A DNA stretch of 31,765 bases from an uncultured Eubacteriales bacterium (lineage in GTDB: Bacteria; Bacillota; Clostridia; Oscillospirales; CAG-272). Below the pieces are notes generated by a model that saw nothing but the letters and a program-made list of their open reading frames with translations, was not told where the DNA came from and ran no database searches. The translations under genes were made by a program, and so were the position numbers. Location of the stretch: positions 1 to 31,765 of the forward strand of contig CAKRQL010000023.1 in assembly GCA_934393265.1 (NCBI GenBank), in the 5' to 3' direction. Shown piece after piece: positions 22,550 through 31,505 of this stretch (positions are counted from its first letter, which is position 1; each line of letters starts with the position of its first letter).

Positions 22550-24176
22550 TTTTGTTACCTCCGTTATCGTCCTTTTTCTTCTCACCGATGCCTCCGATAA
22601 TCGATAGCGCAAGCTCCGAGAGCGGGAAGGCGAGGCAGAGCAGGACGAAAATATTTCCGATGTAAGAATATAGTGTGCGCGAGCCTGTCGGGACTATCTC
22701 CCCGATGACATACCCCTCGCGCAGCGGGGCGAGCGTCGTAATATCCGCGCCCTTATCCGTGATTATTCCTGATATTCCGGTGTTGCCCGCACGGACAATG
22801 TACCGCCCGGTCTCCACGGCGCGCAGCTTTGCCTGCGCATAGTGCATGTGTATGGCTGCCGAGTCCGAAAACCATGAGTCGTTGGTCGGCAGGGCAATCC
22901 AGTCCGCCCCCGCATTCACCGAGGAGAGGGCGAGAGTGTCGTATATGGAGTCAAAGCAGATGAGAGAACCGACGGCTCCCGCGACCTCCGTATTTATTAT
23001 GCCCGGACCGTCCCCGGGGGTCATATCGTCCTCCAGCATCGAGATGTCCGCAAGGGGAGGGATGAGCATGGTTATAATGCTCCGCATGGGTACATACTCT
23101 CCGAACGGGACGAGCCGCCGCTTGTTGTACCTCTCCTTCGCATAGCTCCCGTCGGGATTTATCGCAAATATGGTATTATAGAGCCTGTCCTCGCTGTCCC
23201 GCGTCATACAGCCGTAGAGCAGCGTTACACCGAGCTCCTTTGCGAGCTCTGCGACGCGCACCCCGTATGATGCGTCGGGGCTCACCTCGGTAGGGATCGC
23301 CGTCTCCGGCCAGATTATGACCTCGGCACCGTCCGCCGCCGCCTCGCGCGTCAGCTTCTCATACCGCTGATAGGTCTCCTCGAGCGACATGTCCCACTTA
23401 ACGGTTGAGGATATGTTCGCCTGTATCGCCGCGACGCGCGTTGTCCCGCCCTCCGTCGGCAGAGCCATGCGTATACAGCCGAATATCAGATTGACGGCGA
23501 TAATACCTGTACCGACAGAGGAGAGAAACGCCGCTCTCTTCCGCGGCTCCCGTGAGAGAAGCACGCCCGCCGCGAGCGCGAGCAGCGCGTTGACCGCGAG
23601 AAGAAGAAAGGTTATGAAGTAACAGCCGAAAAGTGAGGCCGACTGTATAACCGGCAGATAGTAGCTCTGCCCGATGCAGAGCCTCGCAAACGGAACTCCG
23701 AACCAGAAGAGCGTTTGCGAAAACTCGGATATGCAGAACAGCGCGGCGAGCGTAATCACCCTCGGTGCCACCGCCTCGCCGAATATCCTCCGGCGGTCGA
23801 GCGCGAGAAATACCGGGAAAATGACCGCTCCGCCGACAGCCTGGAGAAACGAGAGACCGAGCCACGCGACAAGCACGACGGTGAGCCCCCCGGCGTGGCT
23901 TATCCCGGCGAAATCAAGAGGGTACATGTACCAGAACCAGTGATAGATTACGATGTAGTAGCTCATCCAGAAAACGAGCCCCGCGCGGTATGCAGCGCGC
24001 TTTGTCGTCCTTTCCCCGTCGCGCATCGTGAGAAGAAAGAATGCCGCGGGGATGAGGCTTATCCATTCGAGAAAGCCGATATAGCGCGGAAACGCTACGG
24101 AAAATCCGGTTAAAATGCCGGATACAGCAAGCAGGAGCAGTCTGCCTTTTTCCTTTTTAAGAAAATCCATGACCAT
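22539..24176 (-). CDS. lnt: Apolipoprotein N-acyltransferase
   Basis: This is a 545-residue membrane enzyme that N-acylates the lipid-modified cysteine of lipoproteins. It has about seven membrane segments, then a nitrilase-like domain (from about residue 245, TRVAAIQANIS). The Glu-Lys-Cys catalytic triad fits: E291 in WPETAIP, K352 before RRLVPFGEYVP, and C407 in ICFDS. The spacing is close to that of E. coli Lnt. The final segment is hydrophobic. It starts MVMDFLKK; either Met could be used, with no strong ribosome site. Lnt is classically Gram-negative, but many Clostridia carry a homologue. It is transcribed from the promoter at 24216 and overlaps the next gene. Confidence 0.92.
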   Translation of the reverse strand: MVMDFLKKEKGRLLLLAVSGILTGFSVAFPRYIGFLEWISLIPAAFFLLTMRDGERTTKRAAYRAGLVFWMSYYIVIYHWFWYMYPLDFAGISHAGGLTVVLVAWLGLSFLQAVGGAVIFPVFLALDRRRIFGEAVAPRVITLAALFCISEFSQTLFWFGVPFARLCIGQSYYLPVIQSASLFGCYFITFLLLAVNALLALAAGVLLSREPRKRAAFLSSVGTGIIAVNLIFGCIRMALPTEGGTTRVAAIQANISSTVKWDMSLEETYQRYEKLTREAAADGAEVIIWPETAIPTEVSPDASYGVRVAELAKELGVTLLYGCMTRDSEDRLYNTIFAINPDGSYAKERYNKRRLVPFGEYVPMRSIITMLIPPLADISMLEDDMTPGDGPGIINTEVAGAVGSLICFDSIYDTLALSSVNAGADWIALPTNDSWFSDSAAIHMHYAQAKLRAVETGRYIVRAGNTGISGIITDKGADITTLAPLREGYVIGEIVPTGSRTLYSYIGNIFVLLCLAFPLSELALSIIGGIGEKKKDDNGGNKNDT

Positions 24177-24215
24177 ATAAACCGTAAGGCACGCCCTGTG
24201 CCATTCCTTTTCTGC

Positions 24216-24244
24216 ATTATACTATATCCCACGCGAAAAGTCAA
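24216..24244 (-). promoter_or_regulatory. Sigma-A promoter for lnt
   Basis: On the minus strand, TTGACT (24244-24239), a 17-bp spacer and TATAAT (24221-24216). It is divergent from the promoter at 24261. Confidence 0.87.
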
Positions 24245-24260
24245 TTTTTATTTTGAAATC

Positions 24261-24289
24261 TTGCATTTCGCGGAAAAGTATGTTACAAT
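24261..24289 (+). promoter_or_regulatory. Sigma-A promoter for the DUF512-der-obg operon
   Basis: TTGCAT (24261-24266), a 17-bp spacer and TACAAT (24284-24289). It lies 35 bp before the ATG at 24325. Confidence 0.72.
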
Positions 24290-24324
24290 ATACTGCGGTA
24301 AATTGTTCATAAAGGAGTGAGGAC

Positions 24325-25641
24325 ATGGTTCGCGTTACAGCGGTGGACGGCGGATCTGCTGCAGAGCGGCACGGTATGCGCCCGGGGGATATGCTCGTCA
24401 GCATAAACAATAACGGGATACGGGATGTCCTTGATTACCGCTTTTATCTTGCAGAGCGGTCGGTGGCGGTGCGTTTTCTCCGCGACGGCGAGGAGCATAC
24501 CGTTATCATTAATAAAGGCGAATACGACGATATAGGTTTGGAGTTTGAGCTCCCGCTCATGGATAAGGAGCGCTCGTGCGCCAATAAATGCATTTTCTGC
24601 TTCATAGAGCAGAATCCGAAGGGCATGAGAGACACTATTTACTATAAAGACGACGACTCCCGCCTGTCCTTCATACACGGAAACTATATAACCCTCACGA
24701 ATATGAAGCCCGAGGATATACACAGAATAGTCCGTATGAAATTCTCCCCGGTGAATATCTCCGTCCATACCACAAATCCGGAGCTGCGCGTCCGGATGAT
24801 GAAGAACAAGAACGCCGGGCGCGTGCTCTCGTATCTCAAAATACTGAAAGAGGGCGGAATACAGATGTGCGGGCAGATAGTCCTGTGCCGCGGCGTGAAC
24901 GACGGGGCGGAGCTTGTCAGGACGCTTACGGAGCTTCAGGAATATTTCCCGGAAATGAGCTCGGTCTCCGTGGTCCCCGCCGGGCTTACGAAATTCCGTG
25001 AGGGGCTCTGCCCGCTCTCTGACTTTACGAAAGAGGAGGCGGGCGCCGTTATTGACACGGTAGACAGGATAGCGGAGGCGCATAAAGCCGACACGGGCTC
25101 GCGCATGTTCTTCGTAGCCGACGAGATGTATCTGAAAGCCGGGAGGGAAATTCCCCCGGCGGAATATTACGAGGGCTACCCGCAGCTTGAAAACGGCGTC
25201 GGGCTCCTCCGTTCGTTCTCGGACGAGTTCGGCATGGCTGCGGAGGATATAGACCTTCTCCGCGCGGATTTCCGCGCGCCGCGGCATGTCTCCGTCGCGA
25301 CAGGCGTCGCCGCGTATCCCATGATATCATCATTTGCCGCACGGCTCATGGCGCTTGTCCCGGGGCTCACGGTAAATGTCTACCGCATAATCAATAATTT
25401 TTACGGAGAGAGCATAACCGTCTCCGGACTTCTTACGGGTAAGGACCTTGCGGAGCAGCTCACAGGAAAAGAGCTCGGCGAGGCACTCTATCTTCCCGAA
25501 AACTGCATCCTGCCGGAGGAACGGCTGTTCCTCTGCGGCATGTCGGTGGACGAGCTGTCAGCGCGGCTCGGCGTCCCGGTCCTGACCTCCCCGTGCGACG
25601 GCTACGCCTTCGCCTGTGCCATGCTCGGCGTAACCGGGTGA
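24325..25641 (+). CDS. DUF512 protein with PDZ-like N-terminus and radical SAM-type cluster motif
   Basis: This is a 438-residue protein of the DUF512 family. It begins with a PDZ-like region (VRVTAVDGGSAAERHGMRPG, then DMLVSINNN). The cysteine motif C85-x3-C89-x2-C92 (SCANKCIFCF) is the pattern for a radical SAM [4Fe-4S] cluster. The core has NYITLTNM, NISVHTTNPELR, and GQIVLCRGVNDG, as in radical SAM barrels. The C-terminal half is the DUF512 domain. The reaction is unknown; the motif predicts S-adenosylmethionine radical chemistry. The ATG follows AAAGGAGTGAGGAC. It is 41 nt before der, a known neighbour pairing in Clostridia. Confidence 0.9.
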   Translation: MVRVTAVDGGSAAERHGMRPGDMLVSINNNGIRDVLDYRFYLAERSVAVRFLRDGEEHTVIINKGEYDDIGLEFELPLMDKERSCANKCIFCFIEQNPKGMRDTIYYKDDDSRLSFIHGNYITLTNMKPEDIHRIVRMKFSPVNISVHTTNPELRVRMMKNKNAGRVLSYLKILKEGGIQMCGQIVLCRGVNDGAELVRTLTELQEYFPEMSSVSVVPAGLTKFREGLCPLSDFTKEEAGAVIDTVDRIAEAHKADTGSRMFFVADEMYLKAGREIPPAEYYEGYPQLENGVGLLRSFSDEFGMAAEDIDLLRADFRAPRHVSVATGVAAYPMISSFAARLMALVPGLTVNVYRIINNFYGESITVSGLLTGKDLAEQLTGKELGEALYLPENCILPEERLFLCGMSVDELSARLGVPVLTSPCDGYAFACAMLGVTG

Positions 25642-25682
25642 GCCGGAGCAGAGAAAAACATCACCCCAAGAAAGGAAAGCTT

Positions 25683-27020
25683 ATGTCAAAGCCGATAGTA
25701 GCGATAGTCGGGCGCCCGAACGTCGGGAAGAGCACGCTGTTCAATAAAATAGTCGGAGAGCGCCGCTCCATAGTAGAGGATACCCCGGGCGTTACCAGAG
25801 ACAGAATATATGCGGAGGCGGAGTGGTGCGGAAAGCGCTTTATCCTCATAGATACCGGAGGTATAGAGCCAAAGACCGACGACGTAATTCTCCGCTCAAT
25901 GAGGCTTCAGGCAGAGCTCGCGATACGCTCCGCGGACGTCATAGTCTTTATGTGCGATGTGAACGCCGGGCTTGTGGCGGACGACCGCGAGATTGCCGTA
26001 ATGCTGAAAAAGTCCGGGAAGCCGGTTGTTATCGCCGTAAATAAGGTGGATAAGGTCGGCGAGGTACCGTACGGCTTCTACGAGTTCTATGAGCTCGGCT
26101 TTGAGCACGACCCGATTCCGGTCTCCTCCCTGCACGGCACGGGCTCCGGCGATCTTCTTGACGCCGTACTCTCGGAGTGCGATTTTTCGGAGAACGACGG
26201 GCATGAGGAGGGCGTCATAAATGTCGCCGTAATAGGAAAGCCGAACGCCGGGAAATCCTCGATAATAAACCGTCTCTGCGGCGAGGAGCGCGTTATAGTC
26301 TCGGACGTCGCCGGTACAACGCGCGACGCTGTCGATACGAGAATAGAGAACAGTGAGGGCACCTTCAACTTCATAGATACCGCCGGCATCCGCCGACAGT
26401 CAAAGGTGGAGGACAGGATAGAGCGGTTCAGCGTCCTGCGGGCTAACATGGCTGTCGAGCGCGCGGATGTCTGTATTCTCATGGTGGACGCCCGCGACGG
26501 AGTGACGGAGCAGGACGAGCGCATAGCCGGAATAGCTCACGAGGCGGGCAAGGCTTGCATAATCGCAATCAATAAGTGGGACGCGGTCGAAAAGGACAAC
26601 TCAACCGTAAAGGAATATACCGACAAGGTCCGCGTCGCGCTTGCCTATATGACATACGCGCCGATAATCTTCATCTCGGCTCTCACCGGGCAGAGAACGC
26701 AGAACCTCTTCTCACTCATAAAGAAGGTGTATGAACAGGCGTCAAAGCGCGTAACCACCGGAACCTTAAATGACCTCCTCGCAGATGCGACGAGCAGGGT
26801 ACAGCCCCCGTCGGATAAGGGAAAGCGACTGAAAATATATTATATGACCCAGTCGGCGGCGAACCCGCCAACGTTCGTTATATTCTGCAATTCCGAGGAG
26901 CTTTTCCACTTCTCCTACCGCAGATATATAGAGAATTGTCTGCGCTCCGCGTTCGGCTTTGAGGGCACACCGATAAGGCTTGTCATCCGGCAGAAGGGCG
27001 ATTCCTCCACCGGGGCGTAA
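25683..27020 (+). CDS. der: Ribosome biogenesis GTPase Der (EngA)
   Basis: This is a 445-residue GTPase with two tandem G domains and a C-terminal KH-like domain, required for late 50S assembly. The first G1 motif is GRPNVGKST (10-18), followed by DTPGVTRDR and DTGG. The second is GKPNAGKSS (185-193), with DVAGTTRD, DTAG and NKWD. The KH-like end includes PPTFVIFCNSEELFHFSYRRY in pieces. A longer frame begins upstream at 25593, but the ATG at 25683 follows AAAGGAAAGCTT and matches the family start. Confidence 0.98.
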   Translation: MSKPIVAIVGRPNVGKSTLFNKIVGERRSIVEDTPGVTRDRIYAEAEWCGKRFILIDTGGIEPKTDDVILRSMRLQAELAIRSADVIVFMCDVNAGLVADDREIAVMLKKSGKPVVIAVNKVDKVGEVPYGFYEFYELGFEHDPIPVSSLHGTGSGDLLDAVLSECDFSENDGHEEGVINVAVIGKPNAGKSSIINRLCGEERVIVSDVAGTTRDAVDTRIENSEGTFNFIDTAGIRRQSKVEDRIERFSVLRANMAVERADVCILMVDARDGVTEQDERIAGIAHEAGKACIIAINKWDAVEKDNSTVKEYTDKVRVALAYMTYAPIIFISALTGQRTQNLFSLIKKVYEQASKRVTTGTLNDLLADATSRVQPPSDKGKRLKIYYMTQSAANPPTFVIFCNSEELFHFSYRRYIENCLRSAFGFEGTPIRLVIRQKGDSSTGA

Positions 27021-27074
27021 TTACCGGGGATACGGCAATAAATTACACAATCAGAACTGATTCAGAGGCAGAAC

Positions 27075-28361
27075 ATGTTTATTGATAACATCAAGGTATA
27101 CCTGAAAGCCGGTGACGGCGGAAACGGAGCCATCTCCTTCCATCGCGAGAAATATGTCGCGGCGGGCGGACCGGACGGCGGCGACGGCGGGCGCGGCGGA
27201 AACATAATCTTCAAGGTTGACGAGGGCGCAAATACACTGCTTGCTTTCAGATACAAGAGAAAATTTGTAGCAGAAAACGGCGGCAACGGCATGGCTGATA
27301 AAATGCACGGGAGAAACGGAAGGGATGTAACCGTCCTCGTCCCCCCCGGAACAGTCATAAAGGAGCCGGATACCGGCAGGGTCATATTCGATATGGCGAG
27401 AGAGCCCGAGACGGTGGTCTGCCACGGCGGCAGGGGCGGATGGGGAAACCGCCATTTTGCCACCCCGACGAGGCAGATTCCCCGCTTTGCAAAGAGCGGA
27501 ACAAGGGGAGAGGAGCGCGAGGTGCTGCTTGAGCTCCGTATGCTTGCCGAGGTCGGGCTGATAGGCTTCCCGAATGTCGGAAAATCCTCTATTCTCTCGC
27601 GCATCTCCGCGGCAAAGCCGAAGATAGCGAACTATCACTTCACGACCCTTTCGCCGAACCTCGGCGTAGTAAAGGCACCCGGAGAGGGAAAGGGCTTCCT
27701 CGCCGCCGATATCCCTGGGCTTATCGAGGGCGCGGCGGACGGGCTCGGTCTCGGGCATGACTTCCTCCGCCATGTAGACAGGTGCCGCCTGCTCCTCCAC
27801 GTCGTCGATGTCGCGGGGACGGACGGAAGAGTGCCTGTGGAGGATGTCATGAAAATTGATACCGAGCTCCGTAAATATTCTCCCGCTCTTGCAGAGCGCC
27901 CGCAGATAATGGTAGCCAATAAAATAGATACCGTGGATAAAGCTTCTCCGGAGCTGCGGAATTTTATGGAGTATTGCCATAGCCTCGGGCGGGATGTCGT
28001 CTGTGTCTCCGCCGTGACCGGCGAGGGGCTCGATGAGCTCGTGCGGATTGCGGCAGAGCGGCTCGCCACCCTCCCTCCCATGACGGTATATGACACAGAG
28101 GTGAGCCCGGAGGAGGAGGCTTATGAGGCTTCCGTCGGCGTCCGCGAGACGACCGTCCGGCGCGAGGGCTCGACCTACGTCGTAGAGGGCGAATGGCTCT
28201 ACAACTTCATGGGACAGATAAATTTCGACGATTACGAATCTCTGAGCTTTTTCCAGCGCGTGCTGATAAAAAACGGCGTTATAGATAAGCTCCGCGCCGC
28301 CGGCGTAAAGGAGGGAGACACCGTTTCCATATACGATTTTGAGTTTGAGTTTGTATATTGA
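27075..28361 (+). CDS. obg: GTPase Obg with C-terminal OCT domain
   Basis: This is a 428-residue Obg (CgtA) GTPase acting in ribosome assembly and stress control. The glycine-rich Obg fold is seen at residues 1-158, with GDGGNGAISFHREKY and GGPDGGDGGRGGN. The G domain begins with GFPNVGKSS (164-172), then DIPGLIEGA and NKID. The last 80 residues form the OCT domain, typical of Bacillota, ending in DFEFEFVY. The ATG has AGAGG upstream. It is co-directional with der, 54 nt away, with a small stem (AATCAG/CTGATT, 27049-27062) just before its ribosome site. Confidence 0.98.
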   Translation: MFIDNIKVYLKAGDGGNGAISFHREKYVAAGGPDGGDGGRGGNIIFKVDEGANTLLAFRYKRKFVAENGGNGMADKMHGRNGRDVTVLVPPGTVIKEPDTGRVIFDMAREPETVVCHGGRGGWGNRHFATPTRQIPRFAKSGTRGEEREVLLELRMLAEVGLIGFPNVGKSSILSRISAAKPKIANYHFTTLSPNLGVVKAPGEGKGFLAADIPGLIEGAADGLGLGHDFLRHVDRCRLLLHVVDVAGTDGRVPVEDVMKIDTELRKYSPALAERPQIMVANKIDTVDKASPELRNFMEYCHSLGRDVVCVSAVTGEGLDELVRIAAERLATLPPMTVYDTEVSPEEEAYEASVGVRETTVRREGSTYVVEGEWLYNFMGQINFDDYESLSFFQRVLIKNGVIDKLRAAGVKEGDTVSIYDFEFEFVY

Positions 28362-28377
28362 CGGAGGTGCTTATCAC

Positions 28378-29478
28378 ATGATGGAAAATGAACTGCTGAA
28401 TATGCTGTCTGTTGCCGGTGATTCCGGTAGCGTAAACCTCATTATTATTCTCGTATGCATTGCTGTCGCTATTGTGTTTATCATCACCGCAATCTTCTAC
28501 TTCATAACGAAAAAGCTTGTTGATACCGCTCTTGACCGCGATTTGCCCAAGGTTGTCGAGGTTGCCTCTAAAAGGGTTTTTTCCGGTTCGGATAAGCTCG
28601 AGAAGATATTCTCGCTGCAAAAGGAATATTCGGATAAGCTTGAGGCTGTCCCGCATGAGAATGTATCGATAACGTCGTTTGACGGCGAGACCCTCGTTGG
28701 TCACCTTTATAAGAAAGAGGGTGCAAAGCGGACGCTGATAGCCTTCCACGGCTGGCGCTCCACGTGGTCTATGGACCTCGGCATAGTCGCCGACTTTATG
28801 TTTGAGAATGACTGTAACGTCCTTTTCCCGGAGCAGAGGGGACAGAGTGCCTCGGGCGGAAAGTATATGGGCTTCGGGCTCCTTGAGCGGTACGACTGCC
28901 TCTACTGGGCTGAATATGCCGATAAGCTCGGCTTCAACCTCCCGATATATCTTCTCGGTGTCTCCATGGGGGCTGCCACTGTGCTTATGGCTTCGTCTCT
29001 CGATCTGCCGTCCTCCGTGCACGGTATAATAGCCGACTGCGGCTATACCTCCCCGTATGCAGAGTGGAAGTATGTCTCGGAGAAGAATCTCCACCTGGCT
29101 TATACGGGCATACGCGCGGCAATTGTGGATGATATGGCAAAGCGAAAGCTCGGAAAGGCAGACAGCCGCTTCTCTTCGGCAGACGCGCTGAAGAGTGCCC
29201 GCGTCCCCGTCCTCTTTGTTCACGGCTCGTCTGATACATTCGTTCCGGTGACAATGACATACGAAAATTACATAGCATGCGCGTCCGAAAAGGAGCTTCT
29301 GATAGTTCCCGGTGCAGATCACGGTATGAGCTACCTTGTTGAGAGGGAAAAATATGAGCGTACCGTCCTCGCCTTTTGGAAAAAACACGATAATGACAAG
29401 CCGACAGAAAGAATAAAGCATGAGCTTTCGGAGATGCCGGAGGTGACAGGAGCCGGAGTGACAGGAGCCGGAGTATGA
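28378..29478 (+). CDS. Membrane-anchored alpha/beta hydrolase
   Basis: This 366-residue protein has one N-terminal membrane segment (about residues 18-44, LIIILVCIAVAIVFI and following). An alpha/beta hydrolase fold comes next. The oxyanion region is FHGWRSTWSMD, the nucleophile elbow is GVSMGAA, and later VHGSSDTFVP and ADHGMSY supply the Asp and His of the Ser-Asp-His triad. The fold covers esterases, lipases and peptidases, so the substrate is open. It starts MMENELL behind CGGAGGTG, 16 nt after obg. The stop overlaps the next start (ATGA), so the two are coupled. The tail carries a tandem repeat (VTGAGVTGAGV). Confidence 0.9.
   Translation: MMENELLNMLSVAGDSGSVNLIIILVCIAVAIVFIITAIFYFITKKLVDTALDRDLPKVVEVASKRVFSGSDKLEKIFSLQKEYSDKLEAVPHENVSITSFDGETLVGHLYKKEGAKRTLIAFHGWRSTWSMDLGIVADFMFENDCNVLFPEQRGQSASGGKYMGFGLLERYDCLYWAEYADKLGFNLPIYLLGVSMGAATVLMASSLDLPSSVHGIIADCGYTSPYAEWKYVSEKNLHLAYTGIRAAIVDDMAKRKLGKADSRFSSADALKSARVPVLFVHGSSDTFVPVTMTYENYIACASEKELLIVPGADHGMSYLVEREKYERTVLAFWKKHDNDKPTERIKHELSEMPEVTGAGVTGAGV
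29443..29472 (+). repeat. Tandem 15-nt repeat at the end of the hydrolase gene
   Basis: GTGACAGGAGCCGGA occurs twice in a row (29443-29457, 29458-29472). It encodes VTGAG twice and also supplies AGGAG, the ribosome site for the gene starting at 29475, in duplicate. Confidence 0.95.
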
Positions 29479-31298
29479 ATGAAGAAGATATAATAATCAA
29501 TAAAAATCCGGGGGCACACCCCAAAACGATAATACTTATTCCGGCATATGAGCCTGAGGCGGCATTTATAGATTATGCACACCGTCTCTCCGGGGCTGTC
29601 GATTGTATAGTGGTTATCGACGACGGTAGCGGGGAAAAGTACGACGATATATTCAACGAGCTGACGAAAATCCCGGAGCTGCATCTTATCCGCTTCCCGC
29701 AGAACAGGGGAAAGGGCGCCGCCCTGCGTGAGGGGTACGCCTATTGCGTCAATAACTTCTCTGAGCACGATTACGTCGTCACCGCGGATTGCGACGGACA
29801 GCACAGGATAGAGGACATCTTTTCGGTGCGCGAGGGTCTCTCCCATCATCCGGAGGCTATGATAATAGGTTCGCGCGATTTCTCACTGCCGAATGTGCCG
29901 AAGAGGTCAAAGGCGGGAAATGCGCAGATGCGCCTCCTTCTCCATATACTTTACGGCATAAATGTCTACGATACGCAGTCCGGGCTCCGCGGCGTGACGG
30001 TAAAGACGGCGGAGAAGCTTATGCATGTCTCGGGCAACAGATTTGAGTATGAAACGAATACGTTGATATTCGCCGCGAGAAATTCAATTCCGCTTGTCGA
30101 GCGGAGGATAGAGACGGTATATCCGGAGGTCCCAGAAGAGCATACCTCGCATTTCCGCTCTTTCCGTGACTCGATGCGCGTTATGGGCGTCGTCTTTCGC
30201 AGTATATTCTTCTTTGCCTTCTCCGGGCTTGCCGCCGGCGTCGTAGACCTCGGCGTGTTCTCGCTTTTCGCGCTTGTGATATTTGATGCACATTCCGCCG
30301 TCGGCACAATGTGGGCGACGGTGATTGCCCGCGTCCTGTCCTCGATAGTGAACTACGGGCTGAACCGCAAAATGGTATTCCGCGACGGAAACAAGACCTC
30401 GGTTATAAAGTACTATACGCTCTGGGGCGTGCAGCTTGCGGCTTCGTGGGGAAATGTTCAGCTATTCTGGTATGTGATAGGACTTCCGAAGGTGCCGGTA
30501 AAGGCGATAGGCGACCTGATACTTTCTTTTCTCTCTTATCAGATACAGCGCACGTGGGTGTTCGGACAGAAGAAAAAGAAGAGCCCGCGCTTTTACGGTC
30601 CTTTTGCGGGCGTCGCGCTGTTTTTCGGGCGTATTTTCTCGAAGAAGTATCGCTTCGTCGGTGAGGTGTCGGCAGAGCCGTGTATCTATGTCTGCCGCCA
30701 CCTGAATATGCACGGACCGTATACGGTAATGAAGTGGATGCCCATACAGGTGCACCCGCTCGTCCTCTCCGTCTTTTTCAGCGCAGAGGGAACGTATAAG
30801 CAGTTCGTCGACTTCACGTTCTCGAAGAAAACGCCGGGTAAGCACCATGCGGTAAAGCTTCGCGCGAAGCTTTCGTCGGCGGCAGTGGCTGCCGCCGTCC
30901 GTTCCGTGCGTGCCGTCCCGGTATACCGCAACTCCTGCCGGAGTATAACCACCCTGCGCGAGGGGCTCGCCTGCCTGCAAAAGGGGGAGAGTATAGTGGT
31001 CTTTGCGGATAAAGACTATTCGGGGAGCTATGCCACATGGTCGGATATCTATACGGGCTTTATCTATATAGGAGAAATGTACCACCGTGCGACCGGCGGA
31101 GAGGTTCAATTCGTTCCACTCGTCATAGACGACGCGGCGCATACAATATCCGCCCTTGACCCCTGCGTCATGAATAACCGTAAATCCGAAATGGAGGGCG
31201 TCGCGGAGTATATCGCCGCCTCCATAAATGTCGTCCCGCGCGATACCTTAAAAGAGCGGGAGACCGGGGAAGAGGAGGGAGGCTCCGCCATCCTTTGA
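29475..31298 (+). CDS. GT2 glycosyltransferase fused to GtrA-like and acyltransferase-like domains
   Basis: This is a 607-residue three-part protein. Residues about 17-225 are a family-2 glycosyltransferase with DDGS (49-52) and DxD as DCD (105-107), resembling polyprenyl-phosphate sugar transferases. Residues about 243-365 are a GtrA-like membrane domain, with GLAAGVVDLGVFSLF and NYGLNRKMVF. Residues about 375-590 resemble a PlsC/LPLAT acyltransferase: RHLNMHG (408-414) sits where NHxSxxD is expected, and VPVYRN and VVFADKD follow. The final acidic residue of the first motif is missing (G414), so this part may be inactive or altered. The likely role is modification of a lipid-linked sugar or envelope glycolipid. 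The start overlaps the hydrolase stop. Confidence 0.87.
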   Translation: MNEEDIIINKNPGAHPKTIILIPAYEPEAAFIDYAHRLSGAVDCIVVIDDGSGEKYDDIFNELTKIPELHLIRFPQNRGKGAALREGYAYCVNNFSEHDYVVTADCDGQHRIEDIFSVREGLSHHPEAMIIGSRDFSLPNVPKRSKAGNAQMRLLLHILYGINVYDTQSGLRGVTVKTAEKLMHVSGNRFEYETNTLIFAARNSIPLVERRIETVYPEVPEEHTSHFRSFRDSMRVMGVVFRSIFFFAFSGLAAGVVDLGVFSLFALVIFDAHSAVGTMWATVIARVLSSIVNYGLNRKMVFRDGNKTSVIKYYTLWGVQLAASWGNVQLFWYVIGLPKVPVKAIGDLILSFLSYQIQRTWVFGQKKKKSPRFYGPFAGVALFFGRIFSKKYRFVGEVSAEPCIYVCRHLNMHGPYTVMKWMPIQVHPLVLSVFFSAEGTYKQFVDFTFSKKTPGKHHAVKLRAKLSSAAVAAAVRSVRAVPVYRNSCRSITTLREGLACLQKGESIVVFADKDYSGSYATWSDIYTGFIYIGEMYHRATGGEVQFVPLVIDDAAHTISALDPCVMNNRKSEMEGVAEYIAASINVVPRDTLKERETGEEEGGSAIL

Positions 31299-31359
31299 CG
31301 GCGCCTCAAAATCCCGAAGCAATATAAAAAAACAAAAAAAGATTTTTTGAAAAAAAGTC

Positions 31360-31388
31360 TTGACAAACCGTCACGCCTTGTGTATAAT
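31360..31388 (+). promoter_or_regulatory. Consensus sigma-A promoter for tRNA-Leu
   Basis: TTGACA (31360-31365), a 17-bp spacer and TATAAT (31383-31388) are perfect. It lies 33 bp before the tRNA. The 123 nt from 31299 to 31421 hold no gene. Confidence 0.94.
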
Positions 31389-31421
31389 AGATATGTTCCG
31401 TGAGAGCGGACGTTACAAAAT

Positions 31422-31505
31422 GCGGGAGTGGCGGAATTGGCAGACGCGCACGTTTGAGGGGCGTGTGATTCCATCGTACGGGTTCAAGTCCCGTTTCCCG
31501 CACCA
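31422..31505 (+). tRNA. tRNA-Leu (anticodon GAG)
   Basis: This is an 84-nt class II tRNA with acceptor GCGGGAG paired to TTCCCGC, anticodon GAG at 31456-31458, a variable arm with a GAT/ATC stem, T stem ACGGG/CCCGT and encoded CCA (31503-31505). All stems pair apart from wobbles. It reads CUC/CUU leucine codons. Confidence 0.96.
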
